A DNA stretch of 64,000 bases from Marisa cornuarietis (Eukaryota > Mollusca > Gastropoda > Architaenioglossa > Ampullariidae), in the NCBI GenBank assembly GCA_004794655.1, contig SMMW01000585.1, positions 521,501 through 585,500 on the forward strand, written 5' to 3'. The position numbers and the translations under genes were made by a program. Shown here one piece after another: positions 35,170 to 46,898 of the stretch; position 1 is the stretch's first letter; each line of letters opens with the position of its first letter. A model generated the notes under the pieces. That model searched no databases. It was given only the letters and a program-made list of their open reading frames with translations, and was not told where the DNA came from.

Positions 35170-38100
35170 ATATTCTACAAGTGGTAAGTAGTGTTGTTCT
35201 AGTCTTAGTTGCAGTACTCAAGTGGATCATAAGTGAACCTTAAGAAGTGAGTTATTATTGGCATATCTTTTATTCGGATATATACATATATATTTTAACA
35301 GCGTTCCCTTTCCCCCTCTGTAGCGCATGCATGGGATGTCTATAATAGTATAGTGGGTTGAGACTTTGATCTCGCCGGATACAAACATACTTAAAACCTT
35401 TTGTTGCTCTGCAAATGAACTATCGACTGACCTCTATACTTTCTTCTGCTACAGCGGGATATGCACAGTATTAGCATACTGAATGTGAAGTTTTACCAGT
35501 GCAGCAAATAATTGTCTTAGTGGTCAACCATCACCTGTTTATATATATAATATATAATTTTACCGATTACAATTTATGTTCATGAAAAGTGCGAGTTGAA
35601 CTTAAAATTATGGTTGGAGTATGCGTTGAACTCTGTGGGAAAACTGGCGGACTCTTTGGAACGTGGTCTCTCGGTTGTTCTTATTGAATCTTCCCCGTTC
35701 TAACATCCTATAGAACCAGAAAGAATAAGGACGCATACTAAAAATAATATGTATTCCGATCCAATTTACTCCTGGGCTAACCATTAATCTGAATATGTTA
35801 TCAACTGTCGATTCGTGATTGTTTTCTCGTTAAATATTACAGCATCCTTTGTGGTCCTGTCCAAAGTGTCTTACCGCCTTTCACATTAGTCTACACACAT
35901 GCGCAAAAAATATCAAAGTTGAGTTGCCTCCCCTGACAGTCGGTCACCCATAAGCTATCTTTTTAGTATTATTGGGCTCCTTGATGTGAAATCCTAGAAT
36001 TTGACTGAGATTCCAAACCAGATCCGGCATAACAGATCCAGATCGTAACAAAACTAAAAAATGTCTATTTGCTTCCATTCTGTCGGCCTAATATTTTGAG
36101 CTGAACGAAAACAAATGCAGTCGACGAAATGATACAGAAATTCAAATCTCTGAGGGTGTCTAAAGTTTGCTTCTTTCTTTTTTAGTTCATTCCATCAAAT
36201 TTCATTCATATCTCTTACACAGTCGCGAGCAATTTTTGCTTTTGTTTTTTTTAACCCACTCGTTCTCCCTTTATTTACTTCTTCCTTTTTCCCCTTAAAC
36301 GATGAAACAAGCTTCAGCAACACTGAGAGGGTGGAGTATGTTTTGTTGTCTCAGAACACTCTACACTTTAAAATAATCTCGAAGTTGCATTTGACGGAAA
36401 CAGAAGAACGGACAAAGAGACAGACACAGCAAGGAAACAGTGACAGGCCAACAGTTTAAGAGCCAAACTGGCTGGAGGAGATTCTGCACAAGATGCTTAA
36501 CATGAAAACATAGACCACATAAATAGAAAAATTACATGTGGCAGAAACGACACCGGAACCCAAAGAACACGGTTTTCAGTGATCAGCTCATTGCCTGACC
36601 GCCAGATGAAAATGCCTAATTTTTTTAAGCTGATGGTCAGTTAGCAGACAAGTGAATCCGATGCAAGAGCTGAATAAATTTACACTGTGTCAGTTGGCTG
36701 CATTACAGAGAAAATAGTTTTCAAATTATTTTTTACGTCCTCTGTCATGCACCACGGGTGGTTCCTCGTTCTAAAGGTCGCTGTAAAAATTTATGAATGC
36801 CAGTTGTTTTTTTTTGTCCGCATATCTGCCCTTTCAAGTAGGCTGTTTGCATATCGAAGATCAAACTGACGTCACTAATGGACTCCAGACGACTGTCTGC
36901 CTCTTTTCCTCTGGTTATCAGGTGCCTGGAGATCTGAGGGCAAGACGCCAACTGCCGGAAATGAATTATGCGGACTCTTGCCATTTGTGACAGTGATACC
37001 ACTGGCATCAAGCATCTTTCCTCTGCCCCCTACTTCTCTACTTCCTTCCCTCACACAGCCCCTGCCTTCCCCCACTTTCGTCAGACGGTTTAGCTCCTCA
37101 AGAGAACACCACGCGCTTACAGACTGCAAGCGCACCGGAGGTCCTAGGAAGGTGAAATCAAATCTGGCGGCTTTTGTTCAAACACTATCGTAGCGGAAGC
37201 CGAAATCGTTGCCAATAAATCCGCCATGGCCATGCTCCGGGGCTCAGAGCTTGCAAGCGGCAGGGCTGGGCCGTTGACGATCGGCCGAGAGGTGGCTGTA
37301 GGGGACGCCTGTGATTGTCGTAATCAAAGGAGAGAGCGACATCAAGGCACCTTCAGTCTCGCGCCACCAGCCTGGCACGGTCCTCGTGCCCCCACTCCCT
37401 CCCACCCCCAACTCCCCACCCCAAAAAAAAAACACACATAGAAAGTTTTCCTCCGTATCTAGCAATGATTATCTGCGGTACAGGGAGCTTAGCCGCTGGA
37501 TGGTTGAAGGTATTTATCGCGAACGACAGTACTAATTTAGTTCTCTGAACGTGGGCGCTGGTAGTTCGATCAGGAGCGAGTCCGCCGAACAGTTGTTGAT
37601 TTTGTTTGATTTCTCATCCACTTAGCCAACTAGATAGCCATTGTCCACTGAGGGCTTATGGAAATGTCACGCAAGATACACAGGCCAGGAACATCACGCG
37701 TGGTCAGTCACGTGGTCAATAAGTGTGGTCACGTAAAATTAATTACGTAGGGGACGTAATCAGTCATACCTGTGTTGAGACCATGGGCAAATCAGAGCGG
37801 TAGAACAGAGTCACACCTGGGAGAAATTTGTGTCAACTGTATCGTTTGGTACGAAATCATGTGACAGAGTATTCCATTGGAGATCCCAGGATTCTGTTGA
37901 CAAAATCCTTTGAAGCAAAGTCCTTTGATTGTCGATTCTGGTAAAAGCGTTGTTCGTCGTAACTTTTGTGAAACTAGCTGACCCTGGCCGTTTAATCACC
38001 GACGAATGTATTGGAGATATATTTTTACTGGTGACGAGACAATGGTGAGTGGGGAAATACTATTGATGAATAAAAGTTCATCAGCCCAGTGATGACTGAC

Positions 38101-40659
38101 ACGACACTATGCTGCGGAAGTGGTCTTCTTCCAACTGGTGACAACGCGCCTTGACAAGTATGTATTTCACTAAAGTAGTCAAGTCAGCAAGGTACTTGTA
38201 TATGAAAGTGATGTCAACAATATAGCAATAGAGAAAGTACAACAGTGAGATCAGAGATGTACCTTAGTCTACTAGTGGCGGCACCAACTCACAAGCACCA
38301 CGTCCAAACCTCTACAAAGGCAATATCGCAGCCGCGGCTCGGCTAGGAACACAGCTTTGATGTCTGTAGCCGAGGGCCAGGGCTAACAATCATCCCGGTC
38401 TGTTTCCTCTCATTAAGTAACGCATACATCTGGCCAACAGTCTTCAAGAATCATATGTCCGGAGATCGCCCTGAGGCAGAGGCCAGTAGCCTGGAGGCCG
38501 GATGCACAACACCTTGCTAAGCGTTAGCTACATGGTTAATGCGAAACCATCATCTAAACTGTTTTTATTGTACGAGTATGCTAGCTGACTGCTTTGTGGG
38601 GGTAGCTATCCAAACAAAGCCTAGTGCGATCCTGTGAACCTAACCCATCGAGTTGGAAGATGTTGTACGCGTGGCGATCCTTGTGACAGATTCGACTTTT
38701 AACTGCAATAGTATCATCAGGTTAACTGTTCGCTGGCAACTGATCAAACACGAAATGGCTTACCATCCAGAATCGCTGCTTTACCTTACAGTACCTTTGA
38801 CATCAGTCACATTCGCTCTATTCCGAACCATTCAGTATGAATAATGAGTCTGTGGGATGGGCGGGCTGCAGGACATCCAGCCAGGTCTGAATAAAGCACC
38901 AACGTAGACGGCATACGTGAGGATTCACTCTACTACCCTCAAAAAAGTTACTTTTCCTCATTGGTCTTACATGGAGAACAGAGGCTTTGCCACCGCACTG
39001 TTGGTTTAGAGAAGTGCAGAGCCATGCGAGGCGTGAACGGTGAATGAAGTTTGAAACAAACTAAATATGGCATGACACCAACTTGTACCTTCTCAGCAAT
39101 CTGCCATACACTCTTCCGTGGACACAGCTTCCGCTGGTCCTGCAGAATAAAGGGGCGCAAACCCTGATGACGAAAGTAGGGGAGGAAAAAGCGTACACTC
39201 CGAGTGTTCGTCTAAGAGTAGTCGCTCTTCGGGCTCGCTCCTTGCACCCACTCGTCTTGGAATGACCGGTTTGCTGAAATGCGCCATAATGTCGAGCAAA
39301 TAATCATGGCGAGACACTTCTTTAAACTATGACTCGCCGGCAAAACGGCCCGCGTCTAGTCAGGCATACCAGTGCCAGAAAGCGGCGGCAAACATCTCCC
39401 TTTCAGGGTGGCCGGAGAAATTTTCCAAGTGCGATGCTTTCGAGTTTATTCAGCAATCGCCTATCTTCCGGGGATATGGTCTCGTTGATGACACCATTTC
39501 ACGGCAACCTCCATCCTCAGCCTCTCAGGGGACACCAATCTCATCAAAGAGTTGCTGTCCTTTTCGTTTGCATATCAAAGGTACTTCCCATATGTTCGCA
39601 CCACATGACCTAAGCAAAATCGAATTAGGAAGTAAATGATAATTTCTTTGATTAAACTGTGAAGTAAAATTCCCTGAACACCCATGGATGTCATTAACAC
39701 AGTCTGTACTTGACTATAACTTTAACAAAAAAGTGATCACATTCAACATAGTTATCAATGCCTGCTATCTCGTTCTTCATGAGAATGGGTCTGAAAAAGA
39801 AAAAAAAAATCTCAAAATTTTGTGAAAACGTTTCCCATCTTTTTCTCACCACAGTGGGTAAAGCTGCAAAATACATCCTCGCTTAAATCAAGATTTTGAT
39901 GAAATTTGTACTAAATTATGTTTTTGAGCAGAGAGACTATTCTGTGACTATCTTCTTTCTCTCGGTGTGCCACTCTCTACATCTGGTCGTCTGTTTCGTT
40001 GTGTGTGGTTCATGTCTACGGCTGACAAACAACATAAACGATGATGTTTTGTACAATAAAGTGGAATAGCTCTTAAGAATAATCCGTTTTTGTTGTTGTA
40101 TTTGTTGTTTTTTTGTTTTTGTACGCCCGTGTACCTATCTCGTACAATAATAAACGTGAAAGAGTTTGAGAAAATTTCCTTCTACAAATCTCACAGTCTG
40201 TCATAAAGTTTCCAAAGTTTCACGAACAATTGACACGACCTTTCCGCACGTTGTTTGCATAATATGTTTTGTTTGCATGCATGTGCAATTATTTTATGTG
40301 AGTGGGAAAGGAGATTCTGACGTTGTAAAAATGAGAAAGGAGAACAGAAAACGGAGTTGTAAGAAACAAGCGAAGACATTTCAACGGCTCATATGACAGC
40401 CCAGTATTTTTTTTCTTGTTCCGGTTGAAAAATTCCCTTGCCACACCTTGTCACCACGATGTTCCCGGCATGAAATGCTTTAAATGTCGTATTATTCAAA
40501 ATCTTTCTTTTTGTAGCAATAATAGCAGGGCTTTTCCACAGATATTCAAAAGATCATGGACAGAACTATGATATAATATGAGAGATAAAGCTAGAGGAAA
40601 CACACACACACACGACTTGGGGAAATCTACTAGAATACACGCCCACGGAATCTTACTTC

Positions 40660-40700
<41 letters not shown>

Positions 40701-41430
40701 TTTCTTTTCTGTAGTGGTAGTGTCAAGATAATCATTAACATAACATTTTGTTCTTAAAGTTTGATTGTAAAAGCCTTCCTTTATTAATAACTTTGCCTTA
40801 AAAAAATGTGGAGTGCTGGTGAATGAACTAAGCTGTAGATTGTATCTAGGGTTTCTTGTTTACTTTATCTGGAAACACAAGTTTGATAGTGATTTCTCTG
40901 TTTGAGCAAAGTAAAGCAATCTAACCCATTGCTGAGTCCATAATGTGAGACACTCTATGTCATTCATTCATAGAATTATGTCATAGAATGTGCTTCATTA
41001 ATTCTTTTCCGAACAAACAAACCAAATCTCTATAGCAGTTTTTTTTTTACTTTCTTGAGGAGTTGGTATTCACTGGTGATTAAGATTGTGTGTACTATCA
41101 GGTACTAAGACATTTCTTATGGTCTCTACACGAGGTGTCCGAACACTCCTTCCCACGCTGCATAATGTTTCAGACATCAAACACTTTTGTAACTGAGTCC
41201 GACATAAATGTTCCTCCTCAAATCACATAGAAACGTTAGACATTCTCCTGTGCTAACAAGTTGAAGAGGATGCAATTTACAATTCCTCTTGAGTCAGACA
41301 ACACGTGCGTGCACACACACACACACACTCCTACTTTAAGCAGGCACACGCATGGACACACGTGCAAACGCATAAACGAATACAGTAGGCACAACAAACC
41401 TTTAAGTAATAACACTCGTCTGCAAACTGT

Positions 41431-41490
<60 letters not shown>

Positions 41491-42849
41491 CAAACACTGC
41501 CGTATGAAAATAATTCTGTTGATCAATACCAAGTGTAAAGGCACAAGGAAGTGTTTGGTGACTTTCTTTGATCTCCCGTAAAATGGCGTCTGTTTTAGAT
41601 AGAATTACCGCAAAAAAAATGATTAGCTCTGCTCCACTGGAAGGGCTGCGAGTTCAGTAGCGAGGCGCCACTCGTCCCTCGTGTCTGCTGTGTGCGCTGC
41701 ACAGACCCTCACCTCGTGGCCGCAGAGACCTCGCTTGACCACAGCTCGAGCTTCCTAGCTTCTTACATCGATCACAATAGCGAGAAAGCATTGACCAGGG
41801 AACCCTTGGACTTGCCTCGACTGTGTGCAAGTCATTTTTAAGCACTGGTTTCTTGATATTTTCTCTTTTTTTTTCACTTTGTTTCCTTCTCTTTCTTTTC
41901 CTTTTAACGACGAATGAAGACGCATTTGGACCACTAGCATTTTTGATGATTATGCACCATTTTATTTGCAGAATGATCAAGTCTAACGTTTCCCGCATTA
42001 TTAGTCCTAGAAGAATTATCACTTCTGACTAATGTTTGTTCTCCTGCAGAAATGTACTCACTGGCAGGTCCTCTTGTTGACAGAAGGTGCAAGTCACGCT
42101 CTGCAAACGGATCAAGTTCTTTGTGTTTTACTTTCCTCGATGCTATTGTCAGTTTTATTGCGCCGTTTTTGGCACTAAAGATTTCGGTCGACCTTATCTC
42201 AAAGTAGCCTCAAGATGTCACAAAAATGTTTATGTAGGTCTTTACTACTTCATCTAATTACCCTTTAACAATGTGGTCAAAGTATTTTTCCAGAGTGATC
42301 TAAATAATCGCTAAAATGAAGCTTTGATGTTTTTCTTCGAGGTAGTGAACAAGCGACTCATTAAACCGTGACCTGGATTACCAGGTCTATAAATGGTTTT
42401 AAAGAGATGAGAAAAATGTGGCTAATTCTCATTAGCAAGGGAGATAATCATTGTGGTGATGTAGCATGGTGGTTCGTGTGCTCTAAACAGATAGTCGCCG
42501 GGTTGACGCTCAGCCACCTTCTACCCACGCAGCTAATGGGAGTCTCATTTATCAGTAAAGGTTAAAGGTTGTGAGGAGAAGAAGAGGGGTTGATAACATG
42601 TCCACACAAAAACTACACGGGCTACTTTCAGTCACTCTGTTTTCCATGCCACCTACAGTTGACCTTTTATTTCATTACCAGATCTTTCGGGTAACGGAGA
42701 TAACAGAGAAAGATAACAGGAAGTGACGACTCAGGACGGGAAGGTGGAAAAATCGAGACTGAAGTGTGAAAAGGTGGGCGTGGTGAAGAGAGGATGAAAC
42801 TGTAACATTGAAGGAAACGAATTTTCTCTCGTCCCCAGGACGTCCTGCC
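35170..42849. other. Gene-free stretch
   Basis: Simple repeats at 40592-40612 (CA), 40663-40698 (GAT) and 41318-41488 (CA in two tracts). A TGCACAACACCTTGCTAAGCG segment near 38508 resembles the end of a MITE, but no partner end was found. GC-richer parts at 36870-37440 and 39170-39560 have short open frames without recognisable products. Confidence 0.45.
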
Positions 42850-42942
42850 ATGAGTCTCGTCGCCCGAAGCCTTGTGTCCATTCTATCCCTATGCGCATGC
42901 GTGCAGTTTGGAGAGACATCCAGCGTCAGGTCTGAGTGCTAA
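42850..42942 (+). CDS. Short open frame starting with a signal-peptide-like sequence
   Basis: ATG at 42850 encodes MSLVARSLVSILSLCACVQF then GETSSVRSEC and a stop. The first 19 residues are typical of a signal peptide (n-region Arg, hydrophobic core, small residues). It may be spliced at GTCAG-GTCTGA (phase 2) into an unseen exon, but that donor is weak. Could be a chance frame. Confidence 0.2.
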   Translation: MSLVARSLVSILSLCACVQFGETSSVRSEC

Positions 42943-42944
42943 TG

Positions 42945-43135
42945 GTCTCTGCAGTCCATCAGCGATTTACGGGGGTCAGGACAGTCCATCAGGGATTCTC
43001 CGAGTGTCAAAACAGTTTATGAGTGGTTGACATTAAGTCAGGGATTCAATCAGGGATCTGTTGGGTGCCGCGACAGTTCATTAGCGATTAACTGGATGTT
43101 TGGACAGTCCCCAAGTGATGTCAGGACATGTTCGC
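42945..43135. repeat. Degenerate repeat, units of about 35-40 bp
   Basis: Recurrent CAGTCCATCAGGGATT / CAGTTCATTAGCGATT segments alternate with GTCAGGACA-like segments. About five diverged copies. Confidence 0.6.
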
Positions 43136-43555
43136 CTTGCCACTCTATTTTGACAATCAATGATCCCGAAAATGGAAAACCAAACAAAGCAGAGCTCTGA
43201 TAACGTTTATAAAGAGTAACTAGATGATAGTGATATCTGCTTTGAAGTAGTTATGAAGCGAGAGTAAGTCTTTACCCTGGACAACATGGCCAAAGCAAGG
43301 ACAATCGTCTTGTTTCCGAGATTATAAAGAAGAAGTCATGTCTTCTGGTTAGAAGAAAGTACATAGAGTCTGCGGGGTTTGAGCATTGCATGCTAACAAC
43401 AACAAAAAAAAGATAAACAAGACGCTTTTCAATGAGTTCCCGAAGACGCATTGGGAAAACGACATACTTGCGCTTCTACGGCGCCTGATGTGAAAAACAT
43501 TCTTGCCCACAATAACAGACCAGAAAAAGTACTGTTTTTAACTATTGATTATAAT

Positions 43556-43840
43556 AAGCCGAGTGGTTAGAGCGCTGGCGTCCGAACTGATGCCCTGGTT
43601 CGATGCCCGAGTAGCGCAGCAAACGTCCCCCACTCGACCCAGCTGGCGGGAATGAGTACCTGACTCAATAGACGGTTAGGGAAGATTAGGCAGCGAGGGA
43701 GAGGAGATGGACACCTCCCTCACGTGTAGCTGGCCCCGAGAAAAGTGAGGTCTCTAACACCTCACTACCCCCCCACCCCCTACCAACGACCTGAAAAGGT
43801 TAGGGAATGACCTTAAGTTACCTTTTTATAATGAGGTGGT
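43556..43840 (+). mobile_element. tRNA-derived SINE (family B)
   Basis: The head has A-box-like GTGGTTAGAGCGCTGG and B-box GGTTCGATGCC at normal tRNA spacing. A body follows with GAATGAGTACCTGACTCAAT and TTAGGGAAGATTAGGCAGCG, ending near TTACCTTTTTATAATG. There is no CCA-stem pairing and the element is much longer than a tRNA, so this is a SINE rather than a tRNA gene. Confidence 0.75.
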
Positions 43841-45102
43841 TGCATGTCGAATGCTTTTTGACTACGGTAAAACTGGCGTATAACGCCAGACGATAAAGGT
43901 ATGACCGAATACTTCTGTGATTTGTGATCTTTACAAGACAAAAATAAAGACCAGTTCCACACGTCATAGATTAGACTGGAAAATAGTGGTGCTTGTACTT
44001 TGTAGATGCGGATAGGTATTTACAGAGGCACAGACATACAATCTTATTAGAAGAGTTTTTCATTCGGCGAAACAAATAGTCTCAAATACAATAATCACCA
44101 CTTTTAATTGATAAAAAGACATGCCATCATACGCGCTAATAGTGTATTACAACAACAAAGACAAACATGTAATCTACATTAAGTACAAAGAAAATACACA
44201 AATACCAATTGCTGAAATTTGGTTTTGTTCCTCTTTCACGTTTTATAATTTTTTTTTTCATAGTACACGATTCTTCGACAAAGTTCTAAAGTGAATTCAC
44301 TGTACAGATTTACGAGAGTGCCCACGGCACTTTCAACGACAGGGTGGAAATTGTGAGACCCATTACCACACAGCTGTAATATAAGGCGAAATGGACTCCA
44401 CTTTAATGTCTGGCATCATGTCAGTCATCTCACACGTTACTCAAGAGCACGCCAACAAGCAAACAAGAAAGGTTATGACCCCAGGGTACACGTCACCTCA
44501 CCTCATGGTGTATGAGACACTCATGTAAGACGGATACAGCACAATCTCGACCGCTTCGTTTTCTTAAAATGCTTTACCTGTTTCTACATCTCTTTTCTTT
44601 GGCTCTCCACATGTGTCTTTGATTTCAAACTAGACGATCCCTGTATTCTGAAGTTGCTTAGAGAAGAGTGGTGATTGGAAGTGGCCCAAGAGGCAAGCGA
44701 TTACGATAAATTTTCAACTTTTAGTCAATAAGTAGATGGAGCAAAAGCATATCAAAAGAAAAATAAATCAAATCAAAGTCCAAAGTTTCCCATGCTTCAA
44801 GTGTTGTAAGTCTTTCTTTTTGCATTGAAAGTTCGTGTTTGAAAATTTACTGTGCCCATACTTTTTATATCATAAGTCACTCCTTCTACCTGTTACTATG
44901 CCCCTTAAGTGAGCTGCTTTGCAATAGTTTGCAATAGTAACTGTTGAGATATGTGACTGTTTAGCTAGGATATTAATTGTGGCCTGATGGCCGACGAGCG
45001 TTGTTTCGTAGTAGCAGGTTGCCATTACCTGCATGTGTTCCCTTCTTAGCTCTGCGATCAGATGACTTCAGGTGACACTAGTTTAGTCATGACAGGTTTG
45101 TA

Positions 45103-45676
45103 GGGACGAGGAGGCTTAGTTTCTCATTAACGAAGTGCTTTACTGAAGTCAGTGTAAGTATATTTACAGTTCGTTTTTCAGTTTAAATTAAAACCAGTTC
45201 GACTCCGCCTCGATACTCAGCTACTTTAAAATATCTACACTCTGCACTAGTGTTACCTTTTAGTATTTAATATTAATACTACTTCACGAGGGACGAGGAA
45301 GCTTAGTTTCTCATTAACAAACTGCTTTACTGAAGTCAGTGTAAGTATATTTACATTTCGTTTTTCAGTTTCGCGATATTTCACAGCACTGTCATATTGT
45401 CGCAGACAGGTTTGACATTAACTAACAAAACTGTTTTGGTTGATTTCAGTTTCTGGCACTGAACAACTACATTGGTTTTTAATATGTAGATTTCACTGAA
45501 ATTGTTCATCTGGTAAATACTTTGTTATGATTAATACCATTTATTCTACAATTCTTACAGTGTTAAACTGTTTAAATTAAAACCAGTTTGACTCCGCCTC
45601 GATACTCAGCTACTTTAAAATATCTACACTCTGCACTAGTGTTACCTTTAAGTATTTAATATTAATACCACTTCAT
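45103..45676. repeat. Nested duplication A-B-A-C-B
   Basis: Block A (GGGACGAGGAGGCTTAGTTT onward) occurs at 45103-45183 and 45290-45370. Block B (AATTAAAACCAGTTCGACTC onward) occurs at 45181-45289 and 45571-45676. Unique block C (45371-45570) lies only between the second A and second B. This is best explained by tandem duplication of A-C-B followed by loss of C from the first copy. Confidence 0.85.
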
Positions 45677-45818
45677 ATTTGCTATCATAGCAAACCAACG
45701 TTTCTGAGTAACTCTTTACAGCTCGCTCAAACACGTAAACTCAAATACCATCATTAAGTTGATGTGTGAGCAACAAGCCCTGGCCATAAGAAGTTAAAGC
45801 GCACAGCCGACATGTTAA

Positions 45819-46409
45819 AGACCAACCTGAATGGTTTGCGTTTTTTGCAGATATCGGTAGATATAGGCGATATAAACCTAACCTGTAAATGGCAGCCTTC
45901 AAAACCCATCCGTTAATTAATTATCCGCTAGCAAAGTACGCGATTCGCACCTGCGATCAACGAGCGCCGCTAAAACAGTGTACTACGTCACAGTAGTGCA
46001 CCATTCACAACATTGGCAGACGTCAACACCAAACAGAGAGAGAGAGAGCGACAGTTGGGATTATTCGGACGGTAAAGTCTGCTTTTTTCGTGCTGAAGTA
46101 GCAGTTTTTCAGAACCACGAGAAATACAGACTTTCAGCGTCCGAGTTTGGTGTGTTGACGGCTGCCAATGTTGTGAATGGTGCACTAGTGTGACGTAGTA
46201 CACTGTTTGGTGTTGACTGCTGCCAGTGTTGTGAATGGTGCACTAGTGTGACGTAGTACACTGTTAGCGACGCTTGTTGATCGTAAGTACGAATCGTAGC
46301 GGATAATTAATTAACGGATGGGTTTTGGAGGCTAAAATTTAAAGGTTATGTTTATATCGCCTGTATCTACCGATATATGAAAACTTCGAAAACCATTCAG
46401 GTTGATCTT
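45819..46409. mobile_element. 591-bp foldback/MITE flanked by TTAA, downstream of FVRIamide gene
   Basis: Left arm 45819-46036 and right arm 46145-46409 are long inverted repeats beginning AGAYCAACCTGAATGG. Each end abuts TTAA (45815-45818 and 46410-46413), the target duplication of piggyBac-type elements. The arms share the TCAATTATCCGCTAGC-side region and the ACTACGTCA / GTGCACCATTCACAACA region. In the right arm about 58 bases (TGCCAATGTTGTGAATGGTG onward) are tandemly duplicated (46152-46206, 46211-46264). No coding capacity. It sits 141 bases beyond the FVRIamide stop, possibly inside or near its 3' UTR. Confidence 0.75.
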
Positions 46410-46549
46410 TAACAACACTGGAGTCAAACAGACAACTTTTAATCTGTTCTTACTATATACTGTTCTAAGTACTTTACTCGCAAGCTCACCTGTCTGAGTA
46501 GAGAGGCAGGCAAGGACGCCAGGCCTGGAGGCGTCACGGTGCTGGAGGC

Positions 46550-46898
46550 TTACAGCTGGAGGTCGCTGTCGGCGGCAGCCGCGCCGTGTCCGCTCGCCGC
46601 CTCCTGTCGCCGCGTGTCCCGCTTGCCGATGCGGACGAAGGAAGACTGGCCCATGCGTGCGATCCTGTTGAAGGGTCCCAGCACGCTGTCCATGGCCGGC
46701 AGCCCGTCCTCGCGGCCGATGCGGACGAAAGCGGAGGATGGGATCTTGCCGATTCGCACGAAGGAGGAGGCACGTTTGCTGAAGTCCTGGTCTTCCAGAC
46801 CCTCGTCCTCGTCGTCTGATGACTTGCCAATGCGTACGAAGGAGGACATGCGTTTATCTTCGGGATTCATATACTGGGACTTGCCGATGCGGACAAAT
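46550..46898 (-). CDS. FVRIamide precursor coding exon 3 (peptides 6-10, stop)
   Basis: Acceptor TTGTTTCCAG. Completes AGA (Arg) and encodes five FVRI repeats, acidic spacer DDEDEGLEDQD, the decayed PFNRIAR, the final MGQSSFVRIGKR, and a low-complexity Ala/Gly tail ending SDLQL-stop. Confidence 0.93.

Noticed and set aside
43556..43640. tRNA gene
   Set aside because: A and B boxes are present but the acceptor stem does not pair and a long SINE body follows.
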